Positions 15,308-25,623 of a stretch of 64,000 bases of DNA are shown piece by piece (position 1 is the stretch's first letter; each line of letters opens with the position of its first letter). The notes below the pieces were generated by a model, which searched no databases, had not been told where the DNA came from, and saw only the letters and a list, made by a program, of their open reading frames with translations. Made by a program: the position numbers and the translations under genes. This stretch comes from Flavilitoribacter nigricans DSM 23189 = NBRC 102662 (GTDB taxonomy: Bacteria; Bacteroidota; Bacteroidia; Chitinophagales; Saprospiraceae), in the NCBI RefSeq assembly GCF_002646595.1, contig NZ_PDUD01000001.1:124001-188000 (forward strand). The letters are read 5' to 3'.

Positions 15308-18300
15308 ATGCCGGATTTTGTACATCTTCATTGTCATACCCAATACTCATTATTAGACGGTGCCTCGGAGATCGGCACCATGATGGATAAAGCCAAAGCT
15401 GACGGTCAGTTGGGGGTTGCCCTGACGGATCACGGAAATATGTTTGGTGCATTCAAATTTACCTCCGAAGCCGAAAGGCGCGGCCTGAAACCGATCATCG
15501 GCTGCGAATTCTATCTGGTGGAAGACCGGCATAAGCAGGCTTTCTCACGAGCCAAAGGCGAAAAGGATAATCGCTACCACCAGTTGTTGCTGGCCAAGAA
15601 CCAGAAAGGATACGAAAACCTTTCCAAATTGTGTTCGCTTGGCTTCATTGAAGGTCTTTACGGCAAATATCCCCGGATCGATAAGGAATTGCTGGAGCAA
15701 TACCACGAGGGACTGATCGCGACCAGTTGCTGTATCGGTGCGGAGATCCCCCAGGCTATTATGCACGGCGACCTGGAAGGAGCCGAACAAAAACTACGCT
15801 GGTGGCTGGACCTGCTGGGCGAAGATTTCTACATCGAGATCCAGCGACATCGCGGACTGGAAAATATCGACGGCCTGGGTATCAGTCAGGAGGACATCAA
15901 TCAAAAGTTGCTGGAATTTGCCCGCAAATACGACGTTAAGGTCATCGCAACCAATGACTCGCATTATGTGGAAGAAGAGGACTGGGCTCCCCACGATATC
16001 CTGCTCTGTGTCAATACCAACAGCTTACTGGAAGAGGAAAAGCGTTTCAAGTTTCCCAGTTCGGATTTCTACTTTAAGACCCAGCAGGAAATGAACACCC
16101 TCTTCGGTGACGTACCGGAGTCGGTTGATAATACCATGGAGATTTTCAGCAAGATCGATACGCTGAAGCTCGCCAGGGACATCCTGCTACCGGCTTTCCC
16201 GCTACCGAAGGAATTTAAGACCCAGGATGACTACCTCCGTCACCTGACCTATGTGGGTGCTCAGAAACGCTACGGCACGATCACCCCGGAGATCAAGGAG
16301 CGCCTGGATTTTGAATTGCAGGTGATCGAAAATTCCGGATATCCGGGATACTTCCTGATCGTACAGGACTTTACCACCAAAGCGCGGGAAATGGGCGTGA
16401 GTGTCGGCCCCGGTCGGGGTTCGGCCGCCGGTTCGGCCGTAGCCTACTGTATCGGTATCACCAATGTAGATCCGATCAAATACGATCTGCTGTTTGAGAG
16501 ATTCCTCAACCCGGAGCGGGTGAGCATGCCCGATATTGATATTGACTTTGATGATGAAGGCCGTCAGAAGGTGATCGATTATGTGATCGAGCAGTACGGT
16601 CAGAATCAGGTGGCGCAGATCATTACCTACGGTACGATGGCCGCCAAATCCAGTTTGCGGGATGTAGGCCGGGTGATGAATATTCCACTGCCGGAAGTGG
16701 ACCGGGTCAGCAAAACCTTTCCGGCTCACCTCAAAGCTACGCTCGGCAAGGTACTCGCCGACGGTGATGTGGATCCAAAACTGAAGGGAGCGCTCAACTC
16801 GGAAGAACTGGATAAAGCCTACCAGTTCCGGCAACTGGCCGCCGGAAACGATTCTATCGGCAATATGATCCGAACGGCCCAGAAGTTGGAAGGCTCCATT
16901 CGGAATACCGGTATTCACGCCTGTGGGGTGGTGATCACGCCGGATGAAATCACCAAGTACGTACCGGTAAAAGCGGAAAAGGATACCGGCATGTTGGTGT
17001 CTCAGTTCGATAACAGTGTGGCCGAAGATGCCGGACTGCTCAAAATGGACTTCCTCGGACTGAAGACGCTGACCATCATCAAGGACGCCGTAAAAATGGT
17101 GAAAGCCAACTACGGCATCGACCTGGATCCGGACGAAGTCCCACTGGATGATCAGCCCACCTACGAACTGTTCCAACGCGGTGAAACGATCGGTATCTTC
17201 CAGTATGAAAGTTCCGGGATGCAGAAATACATGAAGGAACTGGTTCCTTCCTCTTTCGAGGACCTCATTGCCATGAATGCCCTTTACCGGCCGGGCCCTC
17301 TGGAATACATCCCCAACTTTATCGCGCGGAAACACGGCCGGGAGCCCATCACCTACGACCTTCCCGAAATGGAAGAATACCTGGCGGATACTTACGGTAT
17401 TACCGTTTACCAGGAGCAGGTGATGCTACTGTCCCAAAAACTGGCCGGGTTTACCAAGGGTCAGGCGGATAAGCTCCGAAAGGCTATGGGTAAAAAGCTG
17501 AAAGCCGTACTGGATTCGCTGTATCCCTTGTTTATGGACGGTGGCGCCGAACGCGGGCATCCGAAAGATGTACTCGATAAAGTGTGGAAAGACTGGGAAG
17601 CTTTTGCTTCCTACGCCTTCAACAAGTCGCACTCTACCTGTTACGCTTTCGTTGCATTCCAGACAGCTTACCTGAAGGCGCATTACCCGGCCGAATTCAT
17701 GGCCTCGGTTCTGACGCACAACAAAAACGATATTACCAAACTGACTTTCTTCCTGCAGGAATGCAAACGGATGGGTATTCCGGTACTCGGGCCCGACGTG
17801 AATGAGAGTCAGTCGGATTTTGCCTCTAATAAAGCCGGAGAGATCCGCTTCGGACTGTCGGCGCTCAAGGGAGTGGGTGAAGGTCCGGTAGAAGAGATCC
17901 TTAAGGACCGGGCGGAGCACGGCCACTACGAGAGTATGTTCGATATGATGCGGCGGCTAAGTCTGCGCGCCGTTAACAAAAAAGTAGTGGAAAGCCTGGC
18001 GCTGGGTGGTGCTTTTGACTGCTTTGAAGGCATACACCGCGCCCAGTATTTCGCTCCGTCGGACAAATACGATACGCTGCTGGAACACGCGCTGCGTTAC
18101 GGCAATGCCTATCAGAACCAGAAAGCCCAGGCCGTCAATTCGCTTTTCGGTGATTCGGATGAAGTACTTATCCCCGAACCGGATATTCCCAATTGTGAGC
18201 CCTGGCCCCTGATCGAAAAACTCAATCGGGAAAAAGAAGTGACCGGTATCTTCATCAGCGGACATCCGCTGGACGATTACAAGATCGAGATCGAGAACTT

Positions 18301-18841
18301 CATCAGTTGCGAACTGTCCGAGGTGGAAAAACAGATGCACCGTCCGTCCTTTAATCTGGCCGGTATGGTCACCCTGGCCCGGCACATGATCAGTAAGAAC
18401 GGGAATGGCTGGGGTATTTTCGGGATCAGTGATTATACCAGTACGCTGGAGTTCAAACTTTTCGGAGATGATTACCAGCGCTTCAAGCACCTGCTGGAGA
18501 TGGGTAAGGCCCTGTTTATGGTCGGTGGTTTTCAGAAAGGCTGGCGGGGTGACGAAATGGAATTTAAGGTAAAAGATCTCAGCCTGCTGGAAGGCATCGC
18601 CGAGAATATGACCGAATCCATCACGATCAAACTGCACCTGGATACCCTCACCGGAGAAACGATCGATCAGCTGGATACGCTCTGCAAAAGACACCGTGGC
18701 AAACACCGCCTGCGCATGGAGGTCATTGATATCCCCCGTCGTCTGAAACTAAAACTGATGGCTAAAGAACGGAAAGTACAGGCCGATAATGATTTTATCG
18801 CCGAGCTGGATAAGATGGGTGTGGAATACTCCGTGAATTAG
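15308..18841 (+). CDS. dnaE: DNA polymerase III alpha subunit DnaE
   Basis: A 1177-residue replicative polymerase of normal length for DnaE1. It begins with a PHP domain with HLHCHTQYSLLDG at residues 6-18. The catalytic motif PDIDIDF gives Asp409 and Asp411, with a third Asp in KMDFLG (Asp581). The fingers and tandem HhH follow (FGLSALKGVGEG at ~855), then an OB-fold region near 1000-1090. It extends new DNA as the core of the replisome. There is no proofreading domain fused, so a separate DnaQ is expected. The gene ends in a strong terminator. Confidence 0.97.
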   Translation: MPDFVHLHCHTQYSLLDGASEIGTMMDKAKADGQLGVALTDHGNMFGAFKFTSEAERRGLKPIIGCEFYLVEDRHKQAFSRAKGEKDNRYHQLLLAKNQKGYENLSKLCSLGFIEGLYGKYPRIDKELLEQYHEGLIATSCCIGAEIPQAIMHGDLEGAEQKLRWWLDLLGEDFYIEIQRHRGLENIDGLGISQEDINQKLLEFARKYDVKVIATNDSHYVEEEDWAPHDILLCVNTNSLLEEEKRFKFPSSDFYFKTQQEMNTLFGDVPESVDNTMEIFSKIDTLKLARDILLPAFPLPKEFKTQDDYLRHLTYVGAQKRYGTITPEIKERLDFELQVIENSGYPGYFLIVQDFTTKAREMGVSVGPGRGSAAGSAVAYCIGITNVDPIKYDLLFERFLNPERVSMPDIDIDFDDEGRQKVIDYVIEQYGQNQVAQIITYGTMAAKSSLRDVGRVMNIPLPEVDRVSKTFPAHLKATLGKVLADGDVDPKLKGALNSEELDKAYQFRQLAAGNDSIGNMIRTAQKLEGSIRNTGIHACGVVITPDEITKYVPVKAEKDTGMLVSQFDNSVAEDAGLLKMDFLGLKTLTIIKDAVKMVKANYGIDLDPDEVPLDDQPTYELFQRGETIGIFQYESSGMQKYMKELVPSSFEDLIAMNALYRPGPLEYIPNFIARKHGREPITYDLPEMEEYLADTYGITVYQEQVMLLSQKLAGFTKGQADKLRKAMGKKLKAVLDSLYPLFMDGGAERGHPKDVLDKVWKDWEAFASYAFNKSHSTCYAFVAFQTAYLKAHYPAEFMASVLTHNKNDITKLTFFLQECKRMGIPVLGPDVNESQSDFASNKAGEIRFGLSALKGVGEGPVEEILKDRAEHGHYESMFDMMRRLSLRAVNKKVVESLALGGAFDCFEGIHRAQYFAPSDKYDTLLEHALRYGNAYQNQKAQAVNSLFGDSDEVLIPEPDIPNCEPWPLIEKLNREKEVTGIFISGHPLDDYKIEIENFISCELSEVEKQMHRPSFNLAGMVTLARHMISKNGNGWGIFGISDYTSTLEFKLFGDDYQRFKHLLEMGKALFMVGGFQKGWRGDEMEFKVKDLSLLEGIAENMTESITIKLHLDTLTGETIDQLDTLCKRHRGKHRLRMEVIDIPRRLKLKLMAKERKVQADNDFIAELDKMGVEYSVN

Positions 18842-18865
18842 GCCGGAAGCAACAAAACAGAGCGT

Positions 18866-18902
18866 AAAAATGGCGGATCCGGAATCCGGATCCGCCATTT
18901 TT
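18866..18902. terminator. Bidirectional rho-independent terminator after dnaE
   Basis: TGGCGGATCCGGA (18871-18883) and its exact reverse complement (18885-18897) are flanked by AAAAA on the left and TTTTT on the right. This 13-bp stem stops dnaE and would also work from the opposite side. Confidence 0.9.
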
Positions 18903-18956
18903 ACTAAAGGCTCTTTGGGTAGCTCAGGAATATACCGTAAAGCATAGCCTGCTTTT

Positions 18957-19628
18957 TTATTTTTCTACTACTTCTTCCATGAAATAGTCGTTGACGTTGA
19001 CGTCCATTTTACTGTTGGGTTTGAAGTTTCCGGTATCTGCCTGCTGCAGAATGTTGTAGTACTCTTCGATCACCTGTTTTTTGCGGCGATCATCGGTCAT
19101 TTTTACTTTGGTCAGGATATCCAGTCTTGCGTCACCGTCAAAATCCTGGATCCAGCTGTCTTTTTGCAGGCAGTAACTTTCTCCACACCAGTAAGTAGCC
19201 AGGGTAGCTTTATGGTGGAGTTTGTTGGCCGCCATTTCAAAAAGACCAATGGTCGGATCGACATCTTCTCCGGAGAAGCGCAATACGTAAAAAGGTTTGC
19301 CATCACCACGAATGGAATAGACAGCGTAAGCTTTAAAATCTGCCGGCATTTCTTCCCGCCATCCTTCGGCGAAAATGCCGTAAAGCCCGCGGGGTAATTC
19401 CGTACCTTCGAAAAAATAATCTGTTCCCGTTTCTTCAGTCGGCGTATAAAAGTGCATATTACTTACATTTGCCTCTTCAAAGTAGGTGTTGAAGATGGCT
19501 TCGCGTTTGGTATCCGGCCGGTTGTTAGCCGGGTATTGACTGTTATCGATCTGTTCGTCGGCGATTTGCCCGAAAGCGGTCCCGAGCATAAAAATGGTAA
19601 GAATATAGGTGGATAATAATTTTAACAT
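18957..19628 (-). CDS. Secreted protein of unknown function with FG-GAP-like Asp motif
   Basis: A 223-residue protein with a signal peptide (hydrophobic 5-18, likely cut after FGQ at 19-21). A segment near residue 165, DFDGDARLDIL, matches the calcium-binding loop of FG-GAP/VCBS repeats, but only one such loop is present. One Cys pair (WCGESYC) precedes it. It may be a small extracellular calcium-stabilised protein. No neighbour suggests a pathway; rluA-type gene is divergent. Confidence 0.7.
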   Translation of the reverse strand: MLKLLSTYILTIFMLGTAFGQIADEQIDNSQYPANNRPDTKREAIFNTYFEEANVSNMHFYTPTEETGTDYFFEGTELPRGLYGIFAEGWREEMPADFKAYAVYSIRGDGKPFYVLRFSGEDVDPTIGLFEMAANKLHHKATLATYWCGESYCLQKDSWIQDFDGDARLDILTKVKMTDDRRKKQVIEEYYNILQQADTGNFKPNSKMDVNVNDYFMEEVVEK

Positions 19629-19735
19629 AACTCTGTTTTTTTCTATTAAACCCGTTTTTTAAAGTAACTGTTCGCTTGTTAATCAATCAGTTGCGATCTT
19701 CAACATTACTTTTACTTTAATAGCTTTCAACTATT

Positions 19736-20386
19736 ATGCAACCCGTTATTCTTCTCGAAACCCATCAATACCTGGTACTCCATAAGCCCCACGGGCTGAA
19801 TGTAGAGCGCCTGCCGCAGGGCTTTCCTTCGGTGGAGGAATGGGTGCATCAATACCAGGTCCGGCAGGGAGTGAAAAAACCCTATACGGGCATTGTGCAC
19901 CGGCTGGATCGCCCGGTGAGTGGTGCGCTGATCGTAGCCAAGAAAAAATCGGCGTTAAAGGTGTTGAACGAACAATTCCGGGAACGGCAGGTGCAGAAAT
20001 TCTACGTAGCCAGGGTGAGCCACCGGCCACCGGATCATCAGGCCGAACTGATCCACTGGATCGAAAAGGATCAACTGAATAAACGGGCGATCGCCCACGA
20101 GCATCCGCGAAAGAAAGCGATTAAAAGTCGTTTGCATTATGAGATCATGCAGGAAGAGGCCGACAGTCTGCTCTTACTCGTCAAACCCATCACCGGCAAA
20201 TTCCACCAGATCCGCGTCCAACTGGCCAGCATCGGCTGCCCTATTGTGGGCGATAGCAAGTACGGTTCGGCAGTCTCCTTTCAAAAGGACGGGATCGCCC
20301 TGCATGCGCGGCGGATCATTTTCACAGATCCTCTAAGCGGAAATCGGGTAGATGTGGAAGCGCCCTGCGGTTTTTGTGGTGCCTGA
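19736..20386 (+). CDS. RluA-family pseudouridine synthase
   Basis: A 216-residue enzyme that isomerises uridine to pseudouridine in rRNA or tRNA. The catalytic motif HRLDRPVSG holds Asp58, and the late motif ITGKFHQIRVQLA (about 155-165) is the RluA KTGRTHQIRVH-type block. No S4 RNA-binding domain precedes the catalytic domain, so it belongs with the short RluA/TruC-like group. The exact target cannot be read from sequence. Confidence 0.9.
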   Translation: MQPVILLETHQYLVLHKPHGLNVERLPQGFPSVEEWVHQYQVRQGVKKPYTGIVHRLDRPVSGALIVAKKKSALKVLNEQFRERQVQKFYVARVSHRPPDHQAELIHWIEKDQLNKRAIAHEHPRKKAIKSRLHYEIMQEEADSLLLLVKPITGKFHQIRVQLASIGCPIVGDSKYGSAVSFQKDGIALHARRIIFTDPLSGNRVDVEAPCGFCGA

Positions 20387-20553
20387 ATGCCGGCGGCCCG
20401 GCCCGGGGCGGTAATTACCGGATTTCCTGAACACTTCTCCTTAAATTCAGTTACACAAGTGATTTAAATCCACTTCAAATCAGTGGCGATTTTGCCTCCT
20501 TTCGAAATTCCCGGATTTGAAGTTAATGCCCGTTAAACATCACTACCAACATT

Positions 20554-21315
20554 ATGAGTACCCGAACCTTACAGATCCTCAACATTATCGGATTCATTCT
20601 CGTAATCACGCTCAATGGCCTCGCCAACGCTCTGCCGATCAACGGCCGTACCACCGGGGAATTATCCGACCTCTATCCCAACCTCTTTGTACCCGCCGGA
20701 TTCACCTTTAGCATCTGGGGCGTGATCTATCTACTGCTGCTCGGATTCATCATCTACCAGGCCCGTGGGATCACCAAAGCCACTTCCAATCCCGAGGAGG
20801 TCCAAACTATCGGCATCTGGTTTTTCATTTCCTGTCTGGCGAATGCTTCCTGGATACTGGCCTGGCACTACACGCAGGTAGTATTGTCCGTACTGATCAT
20901 GCTACTTATTCTGACCAGCCTGATCATGATCTACCGCAGACTGCAGATCGGGAACGGAGCCGATTCTTCGAAAAGGCTTTTTTTGGTAAATTTACCCTTC
21001 AGCGTATATCTCGGATGGATCACTGTGGCGACCATTGCCAATGTCACTACCCTGCTGGTAGACCGGGATTTATCCGGCTTCTGGCTCGGGGAAACGATCT
21101 GGACCTGTATCATGATCCTGATCGCTACCGGTTTCGGCATTTTCTTTTTAATTAAAAAACGGGACGTTCCCTACGCTCTGGTTTTGATCTGGGCCTTCTA
21201 TGGGATCACAGCCGCCCGTTTTAACGATAACATCATTCTGGTCGCCTACATCGGCATGGCTTTGCTTGCCGTTGGCGTACTTTTTCGGTTTCCACGGTGG
21301 ATCAGCACATCATAG
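20554..21315 (+). CDS. TspO/MBR-like tryptophan-rich membrane protein
   Basis: A 253-residue integral membrane protein with seven or more hydrophobic segments. The block FVPAGFTFSIWGVIYL near residues 45-60 and ANASWILAWHY near 98 resemble the FxPPGWVF and ANxxW motifs of tryptophan-rich sensory (TspO) proteins, though it is longer than the usual ~160-residue, five-helix TspO. Such proteins bind tetrapyrroles or lipids; the ligand here is unknown. It is transcribed in the same direction as araBDA but separated by 169 bp with operator-like repeats. Confidence 0.75.
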   Translation: MSTRTLQILNIIGFILVITLNGLANALPINGRTTGELSDLYPNLFVPAGFTFSIWGVIYLLLLGFIIYQARGITKATSNPEEVQTIGIWFFISCLANASWILAWHYTQVVLSVLIMLLILTSLIMIYRRLQIGNGADSSKRLFLVNLPFSVYLGWITVATIANVTTLLVDRDLSGFWLGETIWTCIMILIATGFGIFFLIKKRDVPYALVLIWAFYGITAARFNDNIILVAYIGMALLAVGVLFRFPRWISTS

Positions 21316-21393
21316 CCTGCTTTTTATACGATTCGGCTATAAAATGGCAGGGTAAATACTCATTTTTAGGTCTTCTTGGTAAAGTATAGCTAC

Positions 21394-21429
21394 ATTCTGT
21401 GCAGAATAAATGTCATTTTTACATTTATT
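21394..21429. promoter_or_regulatory. Overlapping dyads upstream of araBDA (operator candidate)
   Basis: Two inverted repeats touch each other. ATTCTG-TG-CAGAAT spans 21394-21407. AATAAATGT (21405-21413) pairs perfectly with ACATTTATT (21421-21429) across a 7-base AT-rich spacer. They end 55 bp before the araB start, where a sugar-responsive regulator would bind. No regulator gene is in the operon, so a distant AraR-type protein is likely. Confidence 0.5.
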
Positions 21430-21484
21430 AATTCTTAATTGCTACATTTATCTGAGAAAAATCGACTTTCCTAAAACTAGAGCG

Positions 21485-23158
21485 ATGAAAAGCACAAAAT
21501 ATGTAATAGGTGTCGACTACGGAACTGACTCCGTAAGATCACTTATTGTAAATGCCGAAAACGGTGAGGAACTAGCTGCATCGGTATTTCATTACCCCCG
21601 TTGGAAGGACAATCTTTACTGTGATCCGGTCCATAATCAATTTCGCCAACACCCCCTGGATTATGTCGAAGGGCTGGAAAGCAGCATTCGCGGGGCCTTG
21701 GCCCAGGTAGGCCCGGAAGTTGCCGGCCAGGTGGTCGGCATTGCCGTTGATACGACCGGTTCCACTCCGGTTGCGGTGGATAGTAGCGGCACACCTCTGG
21801 CACTTTTGCCGGATTTTGCCACCAATCCCAACGCGATGTTTATCCTCTGGAAGGACCATACCTCCATTAAGGAAGCCGCCGAGATCAACGCGATCTGTGA
21901 ACGCTGGGATATTGATTACTCCAAATACGAAGGCGGTATCTATTCATCCGAATGGTTCTGGGCCAAAATCCTGAGAACCTACCGCGTAGATCCGGCCATC
22001 CATCGTGCTGCCTACTCCTGGGTGGAGCACTGTGACTGGATCCCTTTCCTGCTGACCGGCGGAACGGACGTAACTAAAATGAAAAGAAGCCGTTGTGCCG
22101 CCGGCCACAAAGCACTTTGGCACGAAGACTTCGACGGGTTACCTCCCAATGAGTTTTTTGTGGCGCTTGATCCTCTGCTCGATGGACTGGTGGATCGGCT
22201 ATTCGATCAAACTTACACCTCCGACGTACCGGCCGGTCATCTTTCGGAAGAATGGGCGGAACGACTTGGTTTAAGTACCGATGTGGTGATCAGTGTAGGG
22301 GCGTTCGACGCCCACATGGGAGCCGTCGGCGGTCAGATCGAACCCTACCATCTCTCCAAAGTGATGGGGACTTCAACCTGCGATATGGTGGTCGCCCCGA
22401 TGCAGGAAGTAGGAGACAAACTTGTCCGGGGCATTTGTGGTCAGGTAGATGGTTCCGTTATCCCCGGCATGATGGGGCTGGAAGCCGGACAGTCGGCCTT
22501 CGGAGATGTTTATGCCTGGTTTAAAAACCTGCTCGCCTGGCCGATCAGACAGATACTGGCCAAAAGCGAACTGATCGATCAGGAGACCAAGGAGCAACTG
22601 ATCCGGGAGACGCTCGATCGCATCATTCCCGAACTGACGGCCGCCGCCGAAAAAATAGATCCCTACGAGTCGGGTATCATTGCACTCGACTGGCTGAACG
22701 GTCGCCGCACGCCCGATGCCAATCAGGCGCTCAAAGGCGCAATTTTCGGTCTGAATCTGGGTAGTGACGCCCCCCGTATCTTCCGGGCGCTGGTGGAAGC
22801 TACCTGTTTCGGAGCCCGGACCATCGTCGATCGCTTTACCAGTGAGGGAGTTCCGATCAAGGGGGTTATCGGCCTGGGTGGTGTTTCTAAAAAATCCCCC
22901 TTTATTATGCAAACGATGGCCGATGTGCTGGGCCGGCCGATCCGGATCGCTACTTCCGAACAAACCTGCGCCCTGGGTGCAGCCATGTTTGCGGCTACTA
23001 CCGCCGGCTTATACCCGAAGGTAGAAGATGCCATGGAGCAAATGAGTTCCGGTTTCGATGCCACCTACGAACCCAATCCGGCGCATGTAGAAAAATATGA
23101 TAAATTATACGCTGAGTACCAACAACTCGGCGCAACCGTTGAGCAATTAATCAAGTAA
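21485..23158 (+). CDS. araB: Ribulokinase
   Basis: A 557-residue FGGY-family kinase that phosphorylates L-ribulose to L-ribulose 5-phosphate. The N-terminal phosphate loop reads GVDYGTDSVR, and the C-terminal half has the GLGGVSKKSPFIMQ and CALGAAMFAA blocks of the FGGY fold. I start it at MKSTKY rather than the in-frame ATG at 21410. That upstream ATG falls inside the operator dyad and would add 25 residues unlike the family. First gene of araB-araD-araA; only one base separates its stop from araD. Confidence 0.96.
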   Translation: MKSTKYVIGVDYGTDSVRSLIVNAENGEELAASVFHYPRWKDNLYCDPVHNQFRQHPLDYVEGLESSIRGALAQVGPEVAGQVVGIAVDTTGSTPVAVDSSGTPLALLPDFATNPNAMFILWKDHTSIKEAAEINAICERWDIDYSKYEGGIYSSEWFWAKILRTYRVDPAIHRAAYSWVEHCDWIPFLLTGGTDVTKMKRSRCAAGHKALWHEDFDGLPPNEFFVALDPLLDGLVDRLFDQTYTSDVPAGHLSEEWAERLGLSTDVVISVGAFDAHMGAVGGQIEPYHLSKVMGTSTCDMVVAPMQEVGDKLVRGICGQVDGSVIPGMMGLEAGQSAFGDVYAWFKNLLAWPIRQILAKSELIDQETKEQLIRETLDRIIPELTAAAEKIDPYESGIIALDWLNGRRTPDANQALKGAIFGLNLGSDAPRIFRALVEATCFGARTIVDRFTSEGVPIKGVIGLGGVSKKSPFIMQTMADVLGRPIRIATSEQTCALGAAMFAATTAGLYPKVEDAMEQMSSGFDATYEPNPAHVEKYDKLYAEYQQLGATVEQLIK

Positions 23159-23159
23159 T

Positions 23160-23861
23160 ATGGAGCAATACGAAGCAATCCAACAAGCTGCTTACGACGC
23201 TAATATGCAACTACCCGCACTGGGGCTGGTCCTGTTCACATTTGGGAATGCCAGTGCCTGCGACCGGGACCTGGGGGTCTTTGCCATTAAACCCAGCGGT
23301 GTAGCCTACGAAAAGCTGCGTCCGGCGGATATGGTGATCGTCGATTTCGACGGCAATACGGTAAATGGCACCATGCGTCCTTCCTCCGATACACTGACCC
23401 ACGCCGTTCTTTACAAAAATTGGGAAAACATCGGAGGGATCGTGCACACGCACAGTACCTACGCAACCGCCTGGGCCCAGACCCAGACCGATATTCCTAT
23501 TTTTGGGACCACCCACGCCGATCACCTCACGGAAGACATTCCCTGTGCTCCGGTAATGAGCGATGAGATGATCGAAGGGGATTACGAATACCAGACCGGA
23601 TTTCAGATCATGAACGCTTTTGCGGACCGCAATCTGAGCCCGGAAGAAGTCGAGATGGTACTGGTAGCCAACCACGCTCCCTTTAGCTGGGGAAAAAGCG
23701 TAGAGAAAGCCGTTTACAACAGCGCCGTTCTGGAGGAAGTCGCTAAAATGGCCTGGTTGACCCGCCAGATCCGACCGGATGCTCCCCGGCTGAAACCGGC
23801 GCTGATCCGGAAACATTTTGAACGCAAACACGGTAGCGGCGCTTACTACGGACAGGAATAA
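23160..23861 (+). CDS. araD: L-ribulose-5-phosphate 4-epimerase
   Basis: A 233-residue class II aldolase-fold epimerase converting L-ribulose 5-phosphate to D-xylulose 5-phosphate. The zinc-binding histidines lie in VHTHSTYATAW (around residues 96-106) and in the later ANHAPFSWG block. Normal length for AraD. It begins right after the araB stop, so translation is probably coupled. Confidence 0.96.
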   Translation: MEQYEAIQQAAYDANMQLPALGLVLFTFGNASACDRDLGVFAIKPSGVAYEKLRPADMVIVDFDGNTVNGTMRPSSDTLTHAVLYKNWENIGGIVHTHSTYATAWAQTQTDIPIFGTTHADHLTEDIPCAPVMSDEMIEGDYEYQTGFQIMNAFADRNLSPEEVEMVLVANHAPFSWGKSVEKAVYNSAVLEEVAKMAWLTRQIRPDAPRLKPALIRKHFERKHGSGAYYGQE

Positions 23862-24029
23862 AATGCCAATTAAATCAACCAACTATTGAAGTGGGCAGGA
23901 TAAACCGGCCCGGTCCGCCAACTCTTTTTTCCTTTCTTCGGAGGAATTCGGACCAGGTCGCCGGGGAACGGTTTTTTACCGGCACAAAAAAAAGAACCTG
24001 CTCCCTTGATTAGCAACAACAAAAATGAA

Positions 24030-25517
24030 ATGATCTCACTAAAAGCATACGAAGTCTGGTTCATCACCGGCAGTCAGCATCTGTACGGAGAAGAGACCTT
24101 AAAACAAGTGGCCAGGCACGCGGAAGAAATTGCCAAAGCGCTGAATGATGCCCGGCAGATACCGGTAAAAGTAGTGTTCAAGCCGGTGCTGGTCAGCCCG
24201 GATGGGATCTACCAACTGGTACAGGATGCCAACCACGCACCGAATTGTATCGGACTGGTGGCCTGGATGCACACTTTTTCGCCGGCCAAAATGTGGATTG
24301 CCGGACTCAAGATCTTGCAAAAACCGCTCGCCCACCTGCACACCCAGTATAATCGCGACATTCCCTGGTCCGCCATCGATATGGACTTTATGAACCTGAA
24401 TCAGTCCGCCCACGGTGGTCGGGAGTTCGGTTTCATCGGTTCCCGCATGAAGATCAACCGCAAGGTGATCGTCGGCCACTGGCAGGACGAAGCCGTGCAG
24501 GATCAGTTGGCGATCTGGACCCGTTCGGCAGCCGGCTGGGCCGATTCCCAAAAAATGAAAGTGGCCCGCTTCGGGGATAATATGCGGGAAGTGGCGGTGA
24601 CGGAAGGGAATAAGGTATCCGCCCAGATCCAGTTCGGATACGCCGTAAATGGCTACGGTATAGGCGATCTGGTGGCGCGGGTTCAGGAAGCGACCGATCA
24701 GCAGATCGACCAGCTCGTTCAGGAATATCAGGATAGCTATCAACTCGCAGACAGTCTGACGAAAGGCGGTGAACAACACGCTTCCCTGCGCGAAGCCGCC
24801 AGGATCGAACTGGGTATGCGTGCCTTTCTGGAAGATGGCAACTTTACCGCCTTTACGGACACCTTCGAGAACCTTTACGGTCTGGAACAACTACCCGGTC
24901 TGGCGGTCCAGCGACTGATGGCCGACGGTTACGGATTTGGGGGGGAAGGAGACTGGAAAACCGCGGCGCTGGTGCGTACCATGAAAGTAATGGGCAGCGG
25001 CCTGGAGGGAGGCAACTCGTTTATGGAGGACTATACCTACCATTTCCATCCGGGCAAAATGCAGGTGCTGGGTTCCCACATGCTGGAGATCTGTCCGTCG
25101 ATTGCCGCCGGCAAACCTTCCTGCGAGATCCACCCGCTCGGTATTGGCGGTAAAGCCGATCCGGTACGTCTGGTCTTTAACGCACCGGCCGGGCCGGCGC
25201 TGAACGCCTCCGTAGTGGATATGGGTCATCGCTTCCGGCTGCTGGTGAATACCGTGGACGCCGTTGAGCCCGAACAGGATCTTCCCAAACTACCGGTTGC
25301 CCGGGTACTTTGGGAGGCACAACCTGATCTAAAAACTGCGGCCACCGCCTGGATACTGGCCGGTGGAGCTCACCATACCTGCTTCAGCCAGTCGCTGAAT
25401 ACGGAATACCTGGAAAACTTTGCGGAAATGGCCGGTATCGAATTCCTGCTGATCGACAATGACACCAGTCTGTACCGGTTCAAGCAGGAGCTGCGGTGGA
25501 ACGAAGCTTGTTATTAA
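24030..25517 (+). CDS. araA: L-arabinose isomerase
   Basis: A 495-residue isomerase converting L-arabinose to L-ribulose. [20 protein letters not shown] is the family N-terminus, so the ATG at 24030 is preferred over an in-frame TTG at 24006. Catalytic glutamates are expected in the [14 protein letters not shown] block, with metal-binding His residues in [10 protein letters not shown] and HPLGIGG. Third gene of the arabinose operon, 168 bp after araD. No arabinose transporter or arabinanase is present, so uptake is encoded elsewhere. Confidence 0.96.
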   Translation: MISLKAYEVWFITGSQHLYGEETLKQVARHAEEIAKALNDARQIPVKVVFKPVLVSPDGIYQLVQDANHAPNCIGLVAWMHTFSPAKMWIAGLKILQKPLAHLHTQYNRDIPWSAIDMDFMNLNQSAHGGREFGFIGSRMKINRKVIVGHWQDEAVQDQLAIWTRSAAGWADSQKMKVARFGDNMREVAVTEGNKVSAQIQFGYAVNGYGIGDLVARVQEATDQQIDQLVQEYQDSYQLADSLTKGGEQHASLREAARIELGMRAFLEDGNFTAFTDTFENLYGLEQLPGLAVQRLMADGYGFGGEGDWKTAALVRTMKVMGSGLEGGNSFMEDYTYHFHPGKMQVLGSHMLEICPSIAAGKPSCEIHPLGIGGKADPVRLVFNAPAGPALNASVVDMGHRFRLLVNTVDAVEPEQDLPKLPVARVLWEAQPDLKTAATAWILAGGAHHTCFSQSLNTEYLENFAEMAGIEFLLIDNDTSLYRFKQELRWNEACY

Positions 25518-25568
25518 TTGTCTCTAATCGGAGCAGGAAAAACGCTGCCAGGCAGTAGAAAAAAGCAA

Positions 25569-25611
25569 CGGGGAGCCGGATAATCAAACCCGGCTCCCCG
25601 CTACTTTTATT
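25569..25611. terminator. Bidirectional terminator between araA and pdhB
   Basis: CGGGGAGCCGG (25569-25579) pairs exactly with CCGGCTCCCCG (25590-25600), with a T-rich tail on the right and an A-rich tract on the left. It serves both convergent genes. Confidence 0.9.
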
Positions 25612-25623
25612 ACACTATACTAC

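Noticed and set aside
16202-17335. Long minus-strand frame inside dnaE
   Set aside because: It is a shadow of the dnaE coding bias; the dnaE protein is full length and intact.
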